Assembly (NCBI GenBank): GCA_914767885.1
Contig: CAJZBQ010000026.1
Span: 62,001-126,000 of the forward strand
Length of the DNA: 64,000 nt
Direction of reading: 5' to 3'
Source of the DNA: Blepharisma stoltei
Lineage: Eukaryota; Ciliophora; Heterotrichea; Heterotrichida; Blepharismidae
Shown here one piece after another: positions 34,399 to 44,267 of the stretch; positions within the stretch are counted from its first letter, which is position 1, and every line of letters starts with the position of its first letter. The notes under the pieces are model-generated. The model searched no databases. It worked only from the letters and a program-made list of their open reading frames with translations, and was not told where the DNA came from. The translations under genes were made by a program, and so were the position numbers.

Positions 34399-35019
34399 AT
34401 GAGACTCAATAATAATATTTCAAAGAGAAAGCATTACATTTGCACAGTCAGGGATTCTAAAAATCATCTGGTCGCTATCAAAAAAGAGCTTAAAAAGGAT
34501 CTTAAGAAATGTAGAGTTTTCAATACCCTAGGAGCCGTTACAAGCATTCTAGGGACTGCGCTTATTTTTACCCCTTTAACACTTTTAGGCGCTGGAGCTG
34601 TAATTTTAGGAGGAGGGACTTCTATTGGATCAAAAATAGTTCGAAGAGTACTTGAAGGCGATGCACTTGAAGAAGTAAGAAAAGTATTGATAAAAGAAGA
34701 AAAAGCACAAATTTCTTGCGAAATTTCAGAAGATGAATTCGATCATTTCATGTTAGGACTCGAAAGTATTGTATTTCAAGTGGGTCTGCTTGCTACAACA
34801 GCACTTAAAAGTATAGATTTTACAAACTCAAAAGTTGTAAAAAAAGCTCAGATGAACTTTGCAGAGGGAACTATCAGGCTATCAACTATTGATATAATTG
34901 CAACATGGGTAATAGAGAGTGCAACTCTGAGAAAAATTAAGGAGGAAATTAAGAAAAGAGAGAAAATAATTGACGAGATGGTGAAAGAGATTGAGTATCT
35001 TGAGAGACTTTGGCCTTAA
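34399..35019 (+). CDS. ApoL-like family member without U-box (P5)
   Basis: An intact 206-aa frame carries only the C-terminal half of the family. It has ..KKDLKKCRVFNTLGAVTSIL then GTALIFTPLTLLGAGAVILG then GGTSIGSKIVRRVLE, a helix with KVLIKEEKAQISCEI, a hydrophobic helix (TIRLSTIDIIATWVIESATL) and a Glu/Lys tail. No U-box is readable upstream. It may be a truncated gene using a new start, or a real short form. The start is uncertain. Confidence 0.65.
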   Translation: MRLNNNISKRKHYICTVRDSKNHLVAIKKELKKDLKKCRVFNTLGAVTSILGTALIFTPLTLLGAGAVILGGGTSIGSKIVRRVLEGDALEEVRKVLIKEEKAQISCEISEDEFDHFMLGLESIVFQVGLLATTALKSIDFTNSKVVKKAQMNFAEGTIRLSTIDIIATWVIESATLRKIKEEIKKREKIIDEMVKEIEYLERLWP

Positions 35020-35419
35020 TTTAACAATTGACCATAAATTCCTTATAGATATAAAATATTCTTCAATGGTTCCCATATCTATTTCGTTTTTATATATTTA
35101 AATACATGTCAGATTTATAATTATAAGCAACTACCTAATTTGTATGAGTCGGTGCGAACTCTAAGCAAATTCCTACTCTTATTTGCTTGAAAATCGTTTT
35201 CATAAAATCTCTGGTAAATATAATCTGAAAATTCAGCTAGATAGATTATAGACTTTGAATGAAAGATTATAAAAAATTTTAAAAAAGACCTTAAAAACGC
35301 TCAGTCATAGAGGATTTTTACATATGACGATTTAAGCAGCATTCTAAATACCAATTATTCGTTTAAAGTAGAAAAGAAGCATTAGCATTTTGCTTACTAT
35401 TTTATCAATAAAAATTAAA
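35020..35419. other. Intergenic spacer
   Basis: AT-rich. Contains stretches repeated in inverted form upstream of P2 (CATTCTAAATACCAATTATTCG against CGAAGAATTGGTATTTAGTATG), evidence that P2 and P6 were duplicated with their flanks. Confidence 0.5.
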
Positions 35420-35439
35420 TTCCATTTTTTTGTAGATTC
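35420..35439 (+). promoter_or_regulatory. Conserved upstream motif (P6)
   Basis: TTCCATTTTTTTGTAGATTC, 54 bp before the P6 ATG. The following 50 bp are nearly identical to those before P9. Confidence 0.5.
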
Positions 35440-35493
35440 CATAAATCATAAATTTACATAAATTGCAAATCCCTAATAATAATTTCCTATATT

Positions 35494-37264
35494 ATGGTGG
35501 AGTCCGATCATATTCCTAAAAACTTTCTATGCCCAATCACTCAAGAGATAATGGATGATCCTGTAGTTGCTGCTGATGGGCACACTTACGAAAGGACAGC
35601 AATTCTGCTATGGTTTGAAAAAAGTAATACTTCGCCTATGACTCTAAAAGATTTTAGAAATAAAGAACTTACCGAAAACTGCCGTCTCCGTTTATGATAT
35701 CTGAATATTTAGCTAAAACTCATCGGAAAACAACCTCTTCAGAAGAATTTGAAGGTGCCAGCAGCTTAATTTCCAAGAAAAAATTTTATCTACTCAAACT
35801 TAGAATTACAAGAGACTATCTAACTGATTTAAAAAATGACCTTAATAACCACCTTCTCAATTGCAAAATTTCCAATACCGTTGGAAACGGTGTCACTATT
35901 GCAAGCACTCCACTTATTTTTACTCCTTTGTTCATTGTAGGTATAATAGGCGCCATTGCAGGTGGGATAACCTCATTAGGAACCTCAATAACTCAGCACT
36001 TCATAGAGAAAGGCAAGCTCAAAAGCATGAAAGTAGTTTTAATTGAAGAAGAAAAAGCTGCAATCCGCTATCAAATCTCTGAATATAAAGCCAAACTTTT
36101 TGTAGAAACCGCAATTGGTATTTGGTCAAGCATAGGTCGCAACCAGACACCCCCACCCCCCAATAAGGGAACCCCCCCACCCCCCTTCCACAGATGGCAC
36201 CCCCACCCCCCCCTCTCGGGTTTATCCTATAGAAGTATTTGATAGGAAATAAGCAGAATAAATTAAACATAACCCAATTAAAACACTATATTTTTAAATT
36301 AAGTCCACAAATTACTTTATATTTTCTAATTAATTGCTAATTAATTAGAAATTAATTAGAAAATATATTAAATTTGTTTTTTATATTTATAGATATAATG
36401 CCAAAGATATAGATAATGGCATTAATTATTAAATTAGCCAAGGATAACACAATAACTTGCTTTAAATTTATTGATTCATAAATTAAAGCTAATCTAATGA
36501 CAATTGTACAAAGGATTGCAGGACTGAATTGGTAGCAGGATTCAATAGTGGTAATAAAAATAGTATTTGCTATTGTCAGTTTTACTTTTGAATCTCTAAT
36601 TCGACTTTTAGCCATTGTTCCACAAAGTTCATAAATATATGCAGGATATATTGCTAATTAATACCAAAGATCATTATTATGCTTGCTAAAAAATTTTTTT
36701 CAGATTTGGTGAGCTTACTAGTTATAGGAAATTCTCACCCCATTCCATTAATCGATTGTGCTACGCTATGTGGATATCGCATAAATCAGTAATTTTGAAT
36801 ATTTAAAATAATAATTTATTTATTACGTCTGCTCTAAATTGGCATTTTTCATATATTTTATGCTATATTATGGGGGATGGGGGTGGGGGTGCCATTTTTT
36901 AGGAGGGTGGGGGTACCACTTTTAGGGGGGGTGGGGGTGTAGGGTTGCTACCTGTGCTTGACCAGGTATTAATCAAATTGTAAGATGGGTTCAGGCAATG
37001 CAAGCAGCCAGGATTGCAAATGCTGCTATAAAGCCTACTGCAAATGCGATTTCTGGAGGAAATGCATTGTCAAAAGTGATGACAGTTGGGAAATTTTCGA
37101 AAGTTTGTGCAGTTGCAGGAGTCGCCATATCGACTATTGATATCGTCTTGACGTGGACGATGGATAATTCGACACTAGAATTAATAAATAATGAGATTGA
37201 ATACAGAGATAAAATGATTGAGGCTCAGATGAAAGAGCTTGAAGACTTGGAGTCTTTAGATTAA
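35494..37264 (+). pseudogene. U-box / ApoL-like family member 6 (P6) with a one-base deletion
   Basis: U-box: FLCPITQEIMDDPVVAADGH then TYERTAILLWFEKSNTSPMT. At about 35691 the frame slips (..NCRLR then MISEYLAK..); restoring one base would match P2 (LRSMISQYL). The rest follows P2 closely (TIASTPLIFTPLFIVGIIGA). An 842-bp transposon at 36123 splits it, and joining across its GGTATT repeats gives ETAIGI|NQIVRW. The total is one base short of a multiple of three, in agreement with a single deletion. It is probably a recent pseudogene, unless the base loss is a sequencing error. Confidence 0.75.
36117..36970. mobile_element. 842-bp DNA transposon/MITE with TGGTCAAGC termini
   Basis: The target repeat GGTATT (36117-36122, 36965-36970) flanks terminal inverted repeats TGGTCAAGCAYAGGTMGC (+AACC). 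Inside each end lie C-rich/G-rich tracts (ACCCCCACCCCCC; GGGGTGGGGGTGCC) that are also inverted. The AT-rich middle has one 87-aa minus-strand frame (36352-36615) with hydrophobic stretches and no recognised domain. Removal restores the P6 frame across the site. Confidence 0.85.
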
Positions 37265-37738
37265 TATAATAATTGCAATGCTTTTTGCGATTTTTTTAGT
37301 AGAGGTCCAGGTTTTGCTTTTCTTAATTTTGAATTTATTTATTTTCTGATGGTATCTGAATTATTTAGGCTAATGAAATAGATTGCTCTCAAATATATGC
37401 AAATTTAAGATTTTTAAATCCAAAAAAAGTTTTTTATAAAGATTTTCCTTTTAAAACATTTTGCTCACTCTTTAAGAGGGCATTGATAAAATAAATTCCA
37501 TATGCTAAGAGCGATTTATTGATTTTATGTTTTCATTATGGTAAATATGGACTTAGAATATTTCTTTTATTCCACACTCAATACAATTTTAGGTTAAAAT
37601 ATAATTCTACTGTATTCATTGTATTTTAACAATTTAAAATATAAAATTCCAGATTTAGAGTAGCATGAGCTACCTCACCTCTTTGCATATTTCTTTCGAA
37701 ATTGCTATTTGTCATAAACATTATCTCTTGAATCTGGA
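37265..37738. other. Intergenic spacer
   Basis: AT-rich, between P6 and the P7 fragment. No gene seen. Confidence 0.45.
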
Positions 37739-37885
37739 GTTATAATATCAAGTATCGATATCGTGATGATTTGGGTGATGAATAACTCGACCCTAGAAGA
37801 AGTTAAGAACGAAATTGATTTGAAAAAGAGGATGATTGAAATTCAGATGAGAGAGCTTGCAAATCTAAAAAATTTTATAGATTAA
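37739..37885 (+). pseudogene. C-terminal fragment of a U-box/ApoL-like copy (P7)
   Basis: Reads SSIDIVMIWVMNNSTLEEVK then NEIDLKKRMIEIQMREL, ending at TAA. It matches the last 45 residues of P2 and P9. The rest of the gene is missing. Confidence 0.75.
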
Positions 37886-38232
37886 ACTAATAATCCTGAT
37901 GTGATATAGCAATAGCAGCGATTTTTACATAAATTTGTGAATGATTAATAAAAATGATTTATATATTTTCAATTTTTTTGCCAATTGGAAATTTATTTCT
38001 TGATTATTTTCAAACATCATCAAACACATATTATATGAATTCCTAAGTTATGCAGACATAAAAGCTTTTACAAAAATGAATTTTTTATCGCTATTAAGAT
38101 TAAATTCAATAAAAACAGTCCATTAAAAAGCCAAAAAGTAAATTTTATATAATTAAATCAGCTATGCATATAAAAGAAAATAAATAATTGCTTTTACCAA
38201 TTTAATAAGTTAAAATTATAAAGAGATAAGTT
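37886..38232. other. Intergenic spacer
   Basis: AT-rich. Its last part resembles the sequence upstream of P10 (GTCCATTAAAAAGC..TTTTATATAATT). Confidence 0.5.
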
Positions 38233-38250
38233 TTCCATTTTTTGTAGATC
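38233..38250 (+). promoter_or_regulatory. Conserved upstream motif (P8)
   Basis: TTCCATTTTTTGTAGATC, close to the P8 ATG (16 bp). Confidence 0.45.
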
Positions 38251-38266
38251 TGTATTTTAATTGATT

Positions 38267-39235
38267 ATGGTTAAGCCAGCCTCTATTCCTAAGAATTATT
38301 TATGTCCCATAACTCAAGAAATCATGGAAGACCCTGTTGTTGCTGCTGATGGATTCACATATGAGCGCAAAGCCATAATGCTTTGACTTGAGCGCAACGA
38401 TATTTCTTGAGCGACTGAGAAAAAATTGAAACATAAAGACCTTGTCACAAATGACCGCCTTGCCTCTGAAATTTCTAAATTTAATGAAAAAAATCCATCT
38501 CCAGACTCTTTAGAAGATAAAGCAGTTACTAGTATAGTACAGTGCCTTGAAAACAAAAGACTCCTTATTGCTCAGCTGCGGATTAGTATTGTAAAACTAA
38601 CTGCTGTCCAAGAAGATCTCAGCGAACACTTGCTTAACTGTAAAATTTCCAATACAGCTGGAAATAGTGCAAGTATTGCAGGGACTGGTATACTTTTTAC
38701 CCCTTTGGCTCTAATAGGGATCGTAACTATTATTGCGGGCAGTTTAACTTCTATCGGAACAAATGTAACCCAATTTTTCATAGAGAAAAGCCTGCAGAAA
38801 AGAATGAAAAAAATTATAAAGGAAGAAGAAAAAGCTAAATTCCGCTATGAAGTTTCTCAAATGAAATCCCAATATTTCATTGGTCTGATGAATTTTGGAA
38901 CAAATTGCTACCAAGTTGGCTCAAGAATATGGAAAATCATGAAGTACGCTCAGCTTTTTGAAGGCTTAAAAGCTACAAATATGACTACTAAAAGCGTATT
39001 GGGCATTGGGGGCTGGTCATCAGCAGCAGCAGCTTGCAAAGGGACGAAGTTTGCATTATCCTCAGCCTTTGGGGCTGGACTATCTGCAGTTGATATTATA
39101 ATCACATGGACATTTAAAAATTCAACATTGGAACAATTTAAAATACAAATAGATAATAGAGAAAAACACATTGAATTGTATACGAAAGAACTTGAAGATT
39201 GGGAAAAATCGTTGCCAAATGAATGGAAAATTTAA
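38267..39235 (+). CDS. U-box / ApoL-like family member 8 (P8), intact
   Basis: 322 aa without interruption when TGA is read as Trp. In the U-box the sequence AIMLWLERNDISWATEK has TGA at both W codons, whereas sister genes use TGG or have Trp there. The layout is U-box (residues ~8-75), helical linker, hydrophobic hairpin (SASIAGTGILFTPLALIGIV then TIIAGSLTSIGTNVTQFFIE), helix with KEEEKAKFRYEVSQMKSQ, a glycine-rich hydrophobic second segment (SSAFGAGLSAVDIIITW) and a coiled-coil tail (DNREKHIELYTKELEDWEK). It is a useful reference member because it has no IES. Confidence 0.9.
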
Positions 39236-39564
39236 TGCAGCAATGCCACTAAGGAAATAATTAATTAAAGTTAGCTTTAATATTAAAGCTTTCTAAAAAT
39301 ATATATAAATTAAAAATTATGATGAAATAAATAAAATGCTTGCAGATAAGGTGGAATTATGGCTTGGGGAAGTACTTGATCAGCAAAGCATATTAATAAA
39401 ATTAAATAAAAATAAATAAGTGCATATATTGAGGCATATTTGAAACAAAAGTTTATAAATCAGAAAATCCTGAAAATTCTGACTTAATTAATAAAAGCTG
39501 GTGTATCCATTTTTTTAAAAGAAGTATTAGCATTTTGCTTACTATTTTATCAATAAAAATTAAA
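39236..39564. other. Intergenic spacer
   Basis: Part of it (39300-39400) is repeated downstream of P10 (GATTACAGATAAGATG..GGCTTGGG), so the flank was duplicated with the gene. Confidence 0.5.
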
Positions 39565-39582
39565 TTCCATTTTTGTAGATTC
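39565..39582 (+). promoter_or_regulatory. Conserved upstream motif (P9)
   Basis: TTCCATTTTTGTAGATTC, the consensus form, 53 bp before the P9 ATG. Confidence 0.5.
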
Positions 39583-39635
39583 CATAAATCATAAATTTAC
39601 ATAAATTACAAATCCCTAATAAAAATTCCTAAATT

Positions 39636-41003
39636 ATGGTGAAGTCCAATAATGTTCCTGTAGATTTTCTATGCCCAATCACTAAAGAGATAATGGAAGA
39701 TCCTGTAGTCGCTAGTGACGGGTACACTTATGAAAGGATAGCATATGGTTTGAAAGAAGCAATACTTCGCCTTTGGCTCGAGAAGATTTTAGAAATAAAG
39801 AACTTACTGAAAACCACCGTCTCCGTTCTAAGATATCTCAATATTTAGATCAACTTCATCGGAAAACAACCCCTTCAAATTAAGTTGAAGATGCCAACAG
39901 CCTTGTTTCCAAGAAAAAATATTATCTAAGATTTGATTTACTTTGGATAATATAAATATAAGTCGCTTTTAAAATTAAAACCATCATGACATAAAGCCTT
40001 AAGAATTGACTGCTTTGTGACATCTTTCTCCTTATTTATCTCGAAATTACTAAAATGGTGGTAATCTGTGTTGACCTATAAAAGGAGTTTTATAATTTCA
40101 ATTAAATGCTGGGTGTTTGTATAGTAGTCATCCAAATCACCATCTCTGCTCCATAATTTCTCTATTTAATGACATTGCCAACAGAAAAATCTGCTGACGT
40201 CCACAATCTGTTGACTTAAGTCAATCTATCGAGGCTCCTTTGGCTTCCGAAGAGCTCAGCAAAGTGGTTTCCACTATGCAAAGCGCAATTTCTAAGAAAA
40301 AAATATATAAGCTTCATCATAATTTATATCATTCATCTAAACGATATCAAAGAAGACCTAGAAAATAGCCTATTTGATTGCAAAATCTCCAACACTGTCA
40401 GAAATAGCGCAAGCATTGCAGGAACCGGTCTTCTTTTTACTCTATTAACCTTATTGAGCCTTAATTGCTGGCAGTTTAGCTTCTTAAGGATCCACCATAG
40501 CCCAACATTTCATAGAGAAAAATAAGCTTAAACAAATGAAACAAGTTTTAACTGATGAAGCAAAAGCTGCAGTCTGCTATGAAGTCTCTGAAATTAAAGC
40601 TCAATATTTTGTAGAAACCGCAAGTTGTGTAACGAAAGCCGTCATGATCGAGGCAAGAATTGAAAAAATGGCAAGTCAGTTGCAGACTTTGCAAGCTGTA
40701 AGAGTTGGTAATATTGCTGCGGAGCCTGTAATAAAGTTGTGAGTGATGAGGGAGTATTGGTAAGGTGCTGGGAAATTGCCGAAATATTGTGCAATAGCTG
40801 GAGTTACAATATCAAGTATCAATATCGTGATGACTTGGGCGATGAATAACTCGACCCTAGAAGAAGTTAAGAAGGAAATTGATTGCAATGAGAGGATAAT
40901 TAAAATGCAGATGAGAGAGCTTGAAAACCTAGAAAAATCTATAGCTTTAGCTAATAATCCTGCTGCAGTTGTGAAAACGTCGAAATTCATTTCTAGGTAT
41001 TAG
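39636..41003 (+). pseudogene. Decayed U-box / ApoL-like copy (P9)
   Basis: Starts well ([20 protein letters not shown] then [16 protein letters not shown]) but loses phase within the U-box by a small deletion. Later segments are recognisable but separated by frameshifts and stops: hairpin remnant at 40400-40530, KAAVCYEVSEIKAQYFVETA at 40565, AGVTISSINIVMTWAMNNST at 40798, tail to TAG at 41003. It is clearly a pseudogene of the P2/P6 type. Confidence 0.85.
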
Positions 41004-41275
41004 ATTATGATTTTTATATAAATTTGTAATAATTAGCTTAATGACGGTTTAAAATAATCAAGAAATAAAATTTCAATTGACAAAAAATTTGAAAATATTT
41101 AAATTACTTTAAGTATACAGACATAAAACTCTTTATAGGCTAAATTCAATAAAAACAGTCCATTAAAAAGCAATTTTATATAATTTAATTAGCTATACAT
41201 ATATAAGAAGAATAAATAGTTATCATATGCGATTGCTTTTATCAATTTAATAAGTTAAAATTATAAAGAGATAAA

Positions 41276-41293
41276 TTTCCATTAATGTAGATA
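41276..41293 (+). promoter_or_regulatory. Conserved upstream motif (P10)
   Basis: TTTCCATTAATGTAGATA, 18 bp before the P10 ATG; a variant of the family motif. Confidence 0.4.
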
Positions 41294-41311
41294 ATGCATT
41301 GTAATTTAATT

Positions 41312-42274
41312 ATGGTTGAGCCAGCTTCGATTCCTAAGAACTATTTGTGTCCAATAACTCAAGAAATCATGGAAGACCCTGTTGTTGCTGCTGATGGGCG
41401 CACGTATGAGCGAGCAGCCATAATGCATTGATTTGAGCGCAACGATATTTCTCCAGTGACTGGGAAAAATTTGAAACATAAAAATCTAGTCGAAAATTGC
41501 CGCCTTGCCTCTAAAATCTCTAAATTTAATGAAAAAAATCCATCTCCAGACTCTTTAGAAGATAAAACAGTATCTAGTGTAGAAAAATGCCTCGAAAATA
41601 AACGAGCCTACATCCTTAATCTGCGGACTACTATAATTTATCTAACTGATATCCAAGAAGATCTCAGTAGACACTTGCTTAACTGCAAAATTTCCAATAC
41701 AGCCGGAAACAGTGCAAGTATTGCAGGGACTGGTATGCTTTTTACCCCTTTAGCTCTCGTAGGAGTCGTAACTATTGTTGCGGGCAGTTTAACTTCTATC
41801 GGAACAACAGTAACCCAATATTTCATAGAGAAAAGCCAACTGAAAAGAATGAAAAAAGTTTTATTAGAAGAAGAAAAAGCTGCTGTCCGCTATGAAGTTT
41901 CTGAAATGAAATCCCAATATTTAATTGGTCTGCTAAGTTTTGGATTAAAAAGTTACCAAATTGGCTCAAGAATATGGAAAATCATGAAGCACACTCAGCT
42001 TTTTAAAGCCTTAAAAGCTGTAGATGTGACTATTTTTTCTGCTAAAAGCGTATTAGGCATTGGAGGCTGGTCATCAGCAGTAGCAGCTTGCAAAGCAACG
42101 AAGTTTTTAAAAGTTTCAGCCTTAGGGGCTGGGCTCTCTGCATTAGATATTGTATTCACATGGGCTGTAAAAAATCCAACATTGGAAGAATTTAAAATAC
42201 AAATTGATAATAAAGAGAATCTCATTGAAAAGGAGATAAAAGAACTTGAAGAATTGGAGAATGCGTTGGCATAA
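41312..42274 (+). CDS. U-box / ApoL-like family member 10 (P10), intact
   Basis: 320 aa with one TGA read as Trp (AIMHWFERND). U-box: [20 protein letters not shown]. Nearly co-linear with P8 and without insertions. It keeps the hydrophobic hairpin (SASIAGTGMLFTPLALVGVV then [20 protein letters not shown]), the helix [17 protein letters not shown], the GAGLSALDIVFTWAV segment and a Glu/Lys tail (KENLIEKEIKELEELENAL). P8 and P10 share their flanks and look like a recent tandem duplication. Confidence 0.92.
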
Positions 42275-42634
42275 ATCAAGCAAAGCTTAATGCAGCAATG
42301 CTGCTTTTAAATAATAAATTAAAAATGATTCTTTTCCTTTTTTTGAAAATTTAAGGAATAGCCTTAATATTAAATGTTTCCAAGAAAGCTTTCTAAAAAT
42401 ATTTATAAATTAAAAAAATTATGATAAAAATGATTACAGATAAGATGAAATTATGGCTTGGGAAGGTACTTGACCAGCAAAGCATTGAAAAATTAAATAA
42501 AAATAAATAAATGCATATATTGAAGCATATTTGAAATAAAAGTATATAAATTAGAAAATCCTGAAAATTCTGACTTAATTAATAAAAAGCTGGCGCATCC
42601 ATTTTTTTAAGACCAATGCATAAGGATTTTAAAT
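42275..42634. other. Intergenic spacer
   Basis: AT-rich, partly duplicated from 39240-39500. A weak form of the upstream motif (TCCATTTTTTTAAGACC) is at about 42598. Confidence 0.5.
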
Positions 42635-43618
42635 ATGTCTGAGTCAGCTCACATCCCTCATGAATATCTATGCCCGATCACTCAAGAAATGATGGAAGAC
42701 CCTGTAATTGCTGCTGATGGAAACACATATGAGCGAGCTGCAATTACTAGCTGACTCAATCGCAGTAAAACTTCCCCAGTGACTGAAAAAGACTTTAAGC
42801 ATAAAAATCTTTCCGATAACTACTTCCTCCGCTATGAAATTTCTCAATTTAATAAAAAAAATCAACCAGTATCAAGCCTTAATCAAGCAGAAGACCCTAA
42901 CAAGCTACTTTCCAGCTTACAAAATTTATATATCAATAAAAAATCATACGTCGGTAAGCTGCGAACTTCTATCATTTATCTAGCCAACATCAAAGAAGAC
43001 CTAGAAAGCCACTTACTTGGCTGCAAAATTTCCAATACTGTCGGAATCAGTGCAAGTATGGCAGGTACTGGCCTTATGTTTACCCCTTTAGCATTATTAG
43101 GGATACTCACAATGATTGCAGGAAGCCTTACTTCTGTCGGCACAACAGTAACCCAATACTTCATTGAGAAAAAGCAGCTCAAAAAAATGAAAAAAATCCT
43201 AATAGATGAAGAAAAAGCTGCAGTCCGATACGAAGTCTCCATGCTTAAAGCTAAAAATTTGGTAGAAGCCAGCAATTTAGCAATGCAAAGCTACCATATT
43301 GGCTCAAGGATATGAAAAATGGTAAAAGAGTACCGAACTTTATCAGCATTAAAAGCTTTAAAGTCCACTAAAAGTATTTTTTCTTTAAAAGGAGGTTGGC
43401 CATCAATAATGGCTGCTGGGAAAAATGCCAAATTTTTGAAGGCGTCTGCTATAGGTGCTGGGCTATCAGCAATAGATATTGTGGCCACGTGGGCTGTAGA
43501 AAACTCAACATTAGAAGAAATTAAAAAACAGATTGAAAATAGAGAGAAAACTATTGAAAAGGAGGTAAAAGAAGTCCAGGAGATAGAAAAAGCGTTGGTT
43601 CAAGACAGAGAAAATTAA
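42635..43618 (+). CDS. U-box / ApoL-like family member 11 (P11), intact
   Basis: 327 aa with TGA as Trp in the U-box (AAITSWLNRSK) and at SRIWKMVKEY. U-box: [20 protein letters not shown]. Hairpin: [20 protein letters not shown] then [20 protein letters not shown]. It ends with [20 protein letters not shown] and a long charged helix ([18 protein letters not shown]). This is the last member of the cluster; its stop is 16 bp from the end of the converging SPF27 gene. Confidence 0.92.
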
Positions 43619-43633
43619 AAAATTCTAGGTTAT

Positions 43634-44260
43634 TTATTCTTTGTCTATTTTTGGTCTTTTTAATTTATTGACCTTTCCTGCCATGCTGTTTCGAAGGATT
43701 TTGAGCTCGTTGTTTCTTTTGACGAGCTGGCTCCATTCGGTTTGGAGTGATTTTATTTGGGTTTCAGCGTTTTCCTGATCAGCTTTTCTGTGCTGGTTGA
43801 TGGCTGTGTTAGTATTTTCATAGTTTTTCACTGTTTTTTCAATCCTCTTAAGATAAGAATCTAGGTCTTTTATGTGCCTTTTCCATGCTTCAGCGCCGAA
43901 TTTGGTTAGAAGCTTAAGATTGCTGTTCCTCATTTCATTATAGCAAAATTGCAGTTTAGCTTTTCTTAGCTCTTCAATTGAATTTTCTGTCTCAGCTTCA
44001 GCCTTTACAGGGTTTTCTTTAGAATAATTGTCAAAAAATTCTTTAAAATAAGGCGCTGATTCAAAATTTGTCTTTGGCAAAGGTAATTCTTTTAAATAGT
44101 CCCCAGGCTCAAAAGATTTCATTTCCTTCTGAACCAGTTCATTAGCTATTTTGTTGTCATTTTCTGTATATTTATCAAGATATGGCAGAGCGTCAACAAG
44201 ATGGGAATTGGCTATTTGATAAGTCAGACGAGTCTTGAATTCTATAGCTTTTGTTTCCAT
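43634..44260 (-). CDS. BCAS2: Pre-mRNA-splicing factor SPF27 (BCAS2-like)
   Basis: Component of the Prp19/NTC spliceosome complex in the nucleus. The 208-aa frame matches the family in length and layout: DALPYLDKYTENDNKIANEL near the N-terminus, FEPGDYLKELPLPKTNFES, a middle like human LELMSQHGCNAWKVYNENL (here LKLLTKFGAEAWKRHIKDL), and a long coiled coil ending in SQLVKRNNELKILRNSMAGK. Intact, with no IES or intron. The start ATG at 44260 lies 8 bp after the end of the next gene on the same strand. Confidence 0.9.
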   Translation of the reverse strand: METKAIEFKTRLTYQIANSHLVDALPYLDKYTENDNKIANELVQKEMKSFEPGDYLKELPLPKTNFESAPYFKEFFDNYSKENPVKAEAETENSIEELRKAKLQFCYNEMRNSNLKLLTKFGAEAWKRHIKDLDSYLKRIEKTVKNYENTNTAINQHRKADQENAETQIKSLQTEWSQLVKRNNELKILRNSMAGKVNKLKRPKIDKE

Positions 44261-44267
44261 TTAAATT

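Noticed and set aside
36130-36230. C-rich tracts as telomeric repeats or a chromosome breakage site
   Set aside because: The tracts are irregular (ACCCCCACCCCCC), inverted at both ends of one transposon and inside a gene copy; not a regular telomere repeat.
36352-36615. 87-aa minus-strand frame inside the 842-bp element as a possible transposase gene
   Set aside because: Too short, hydrophobic, no DDE or other motif; likely chance in AT-rich DNA.
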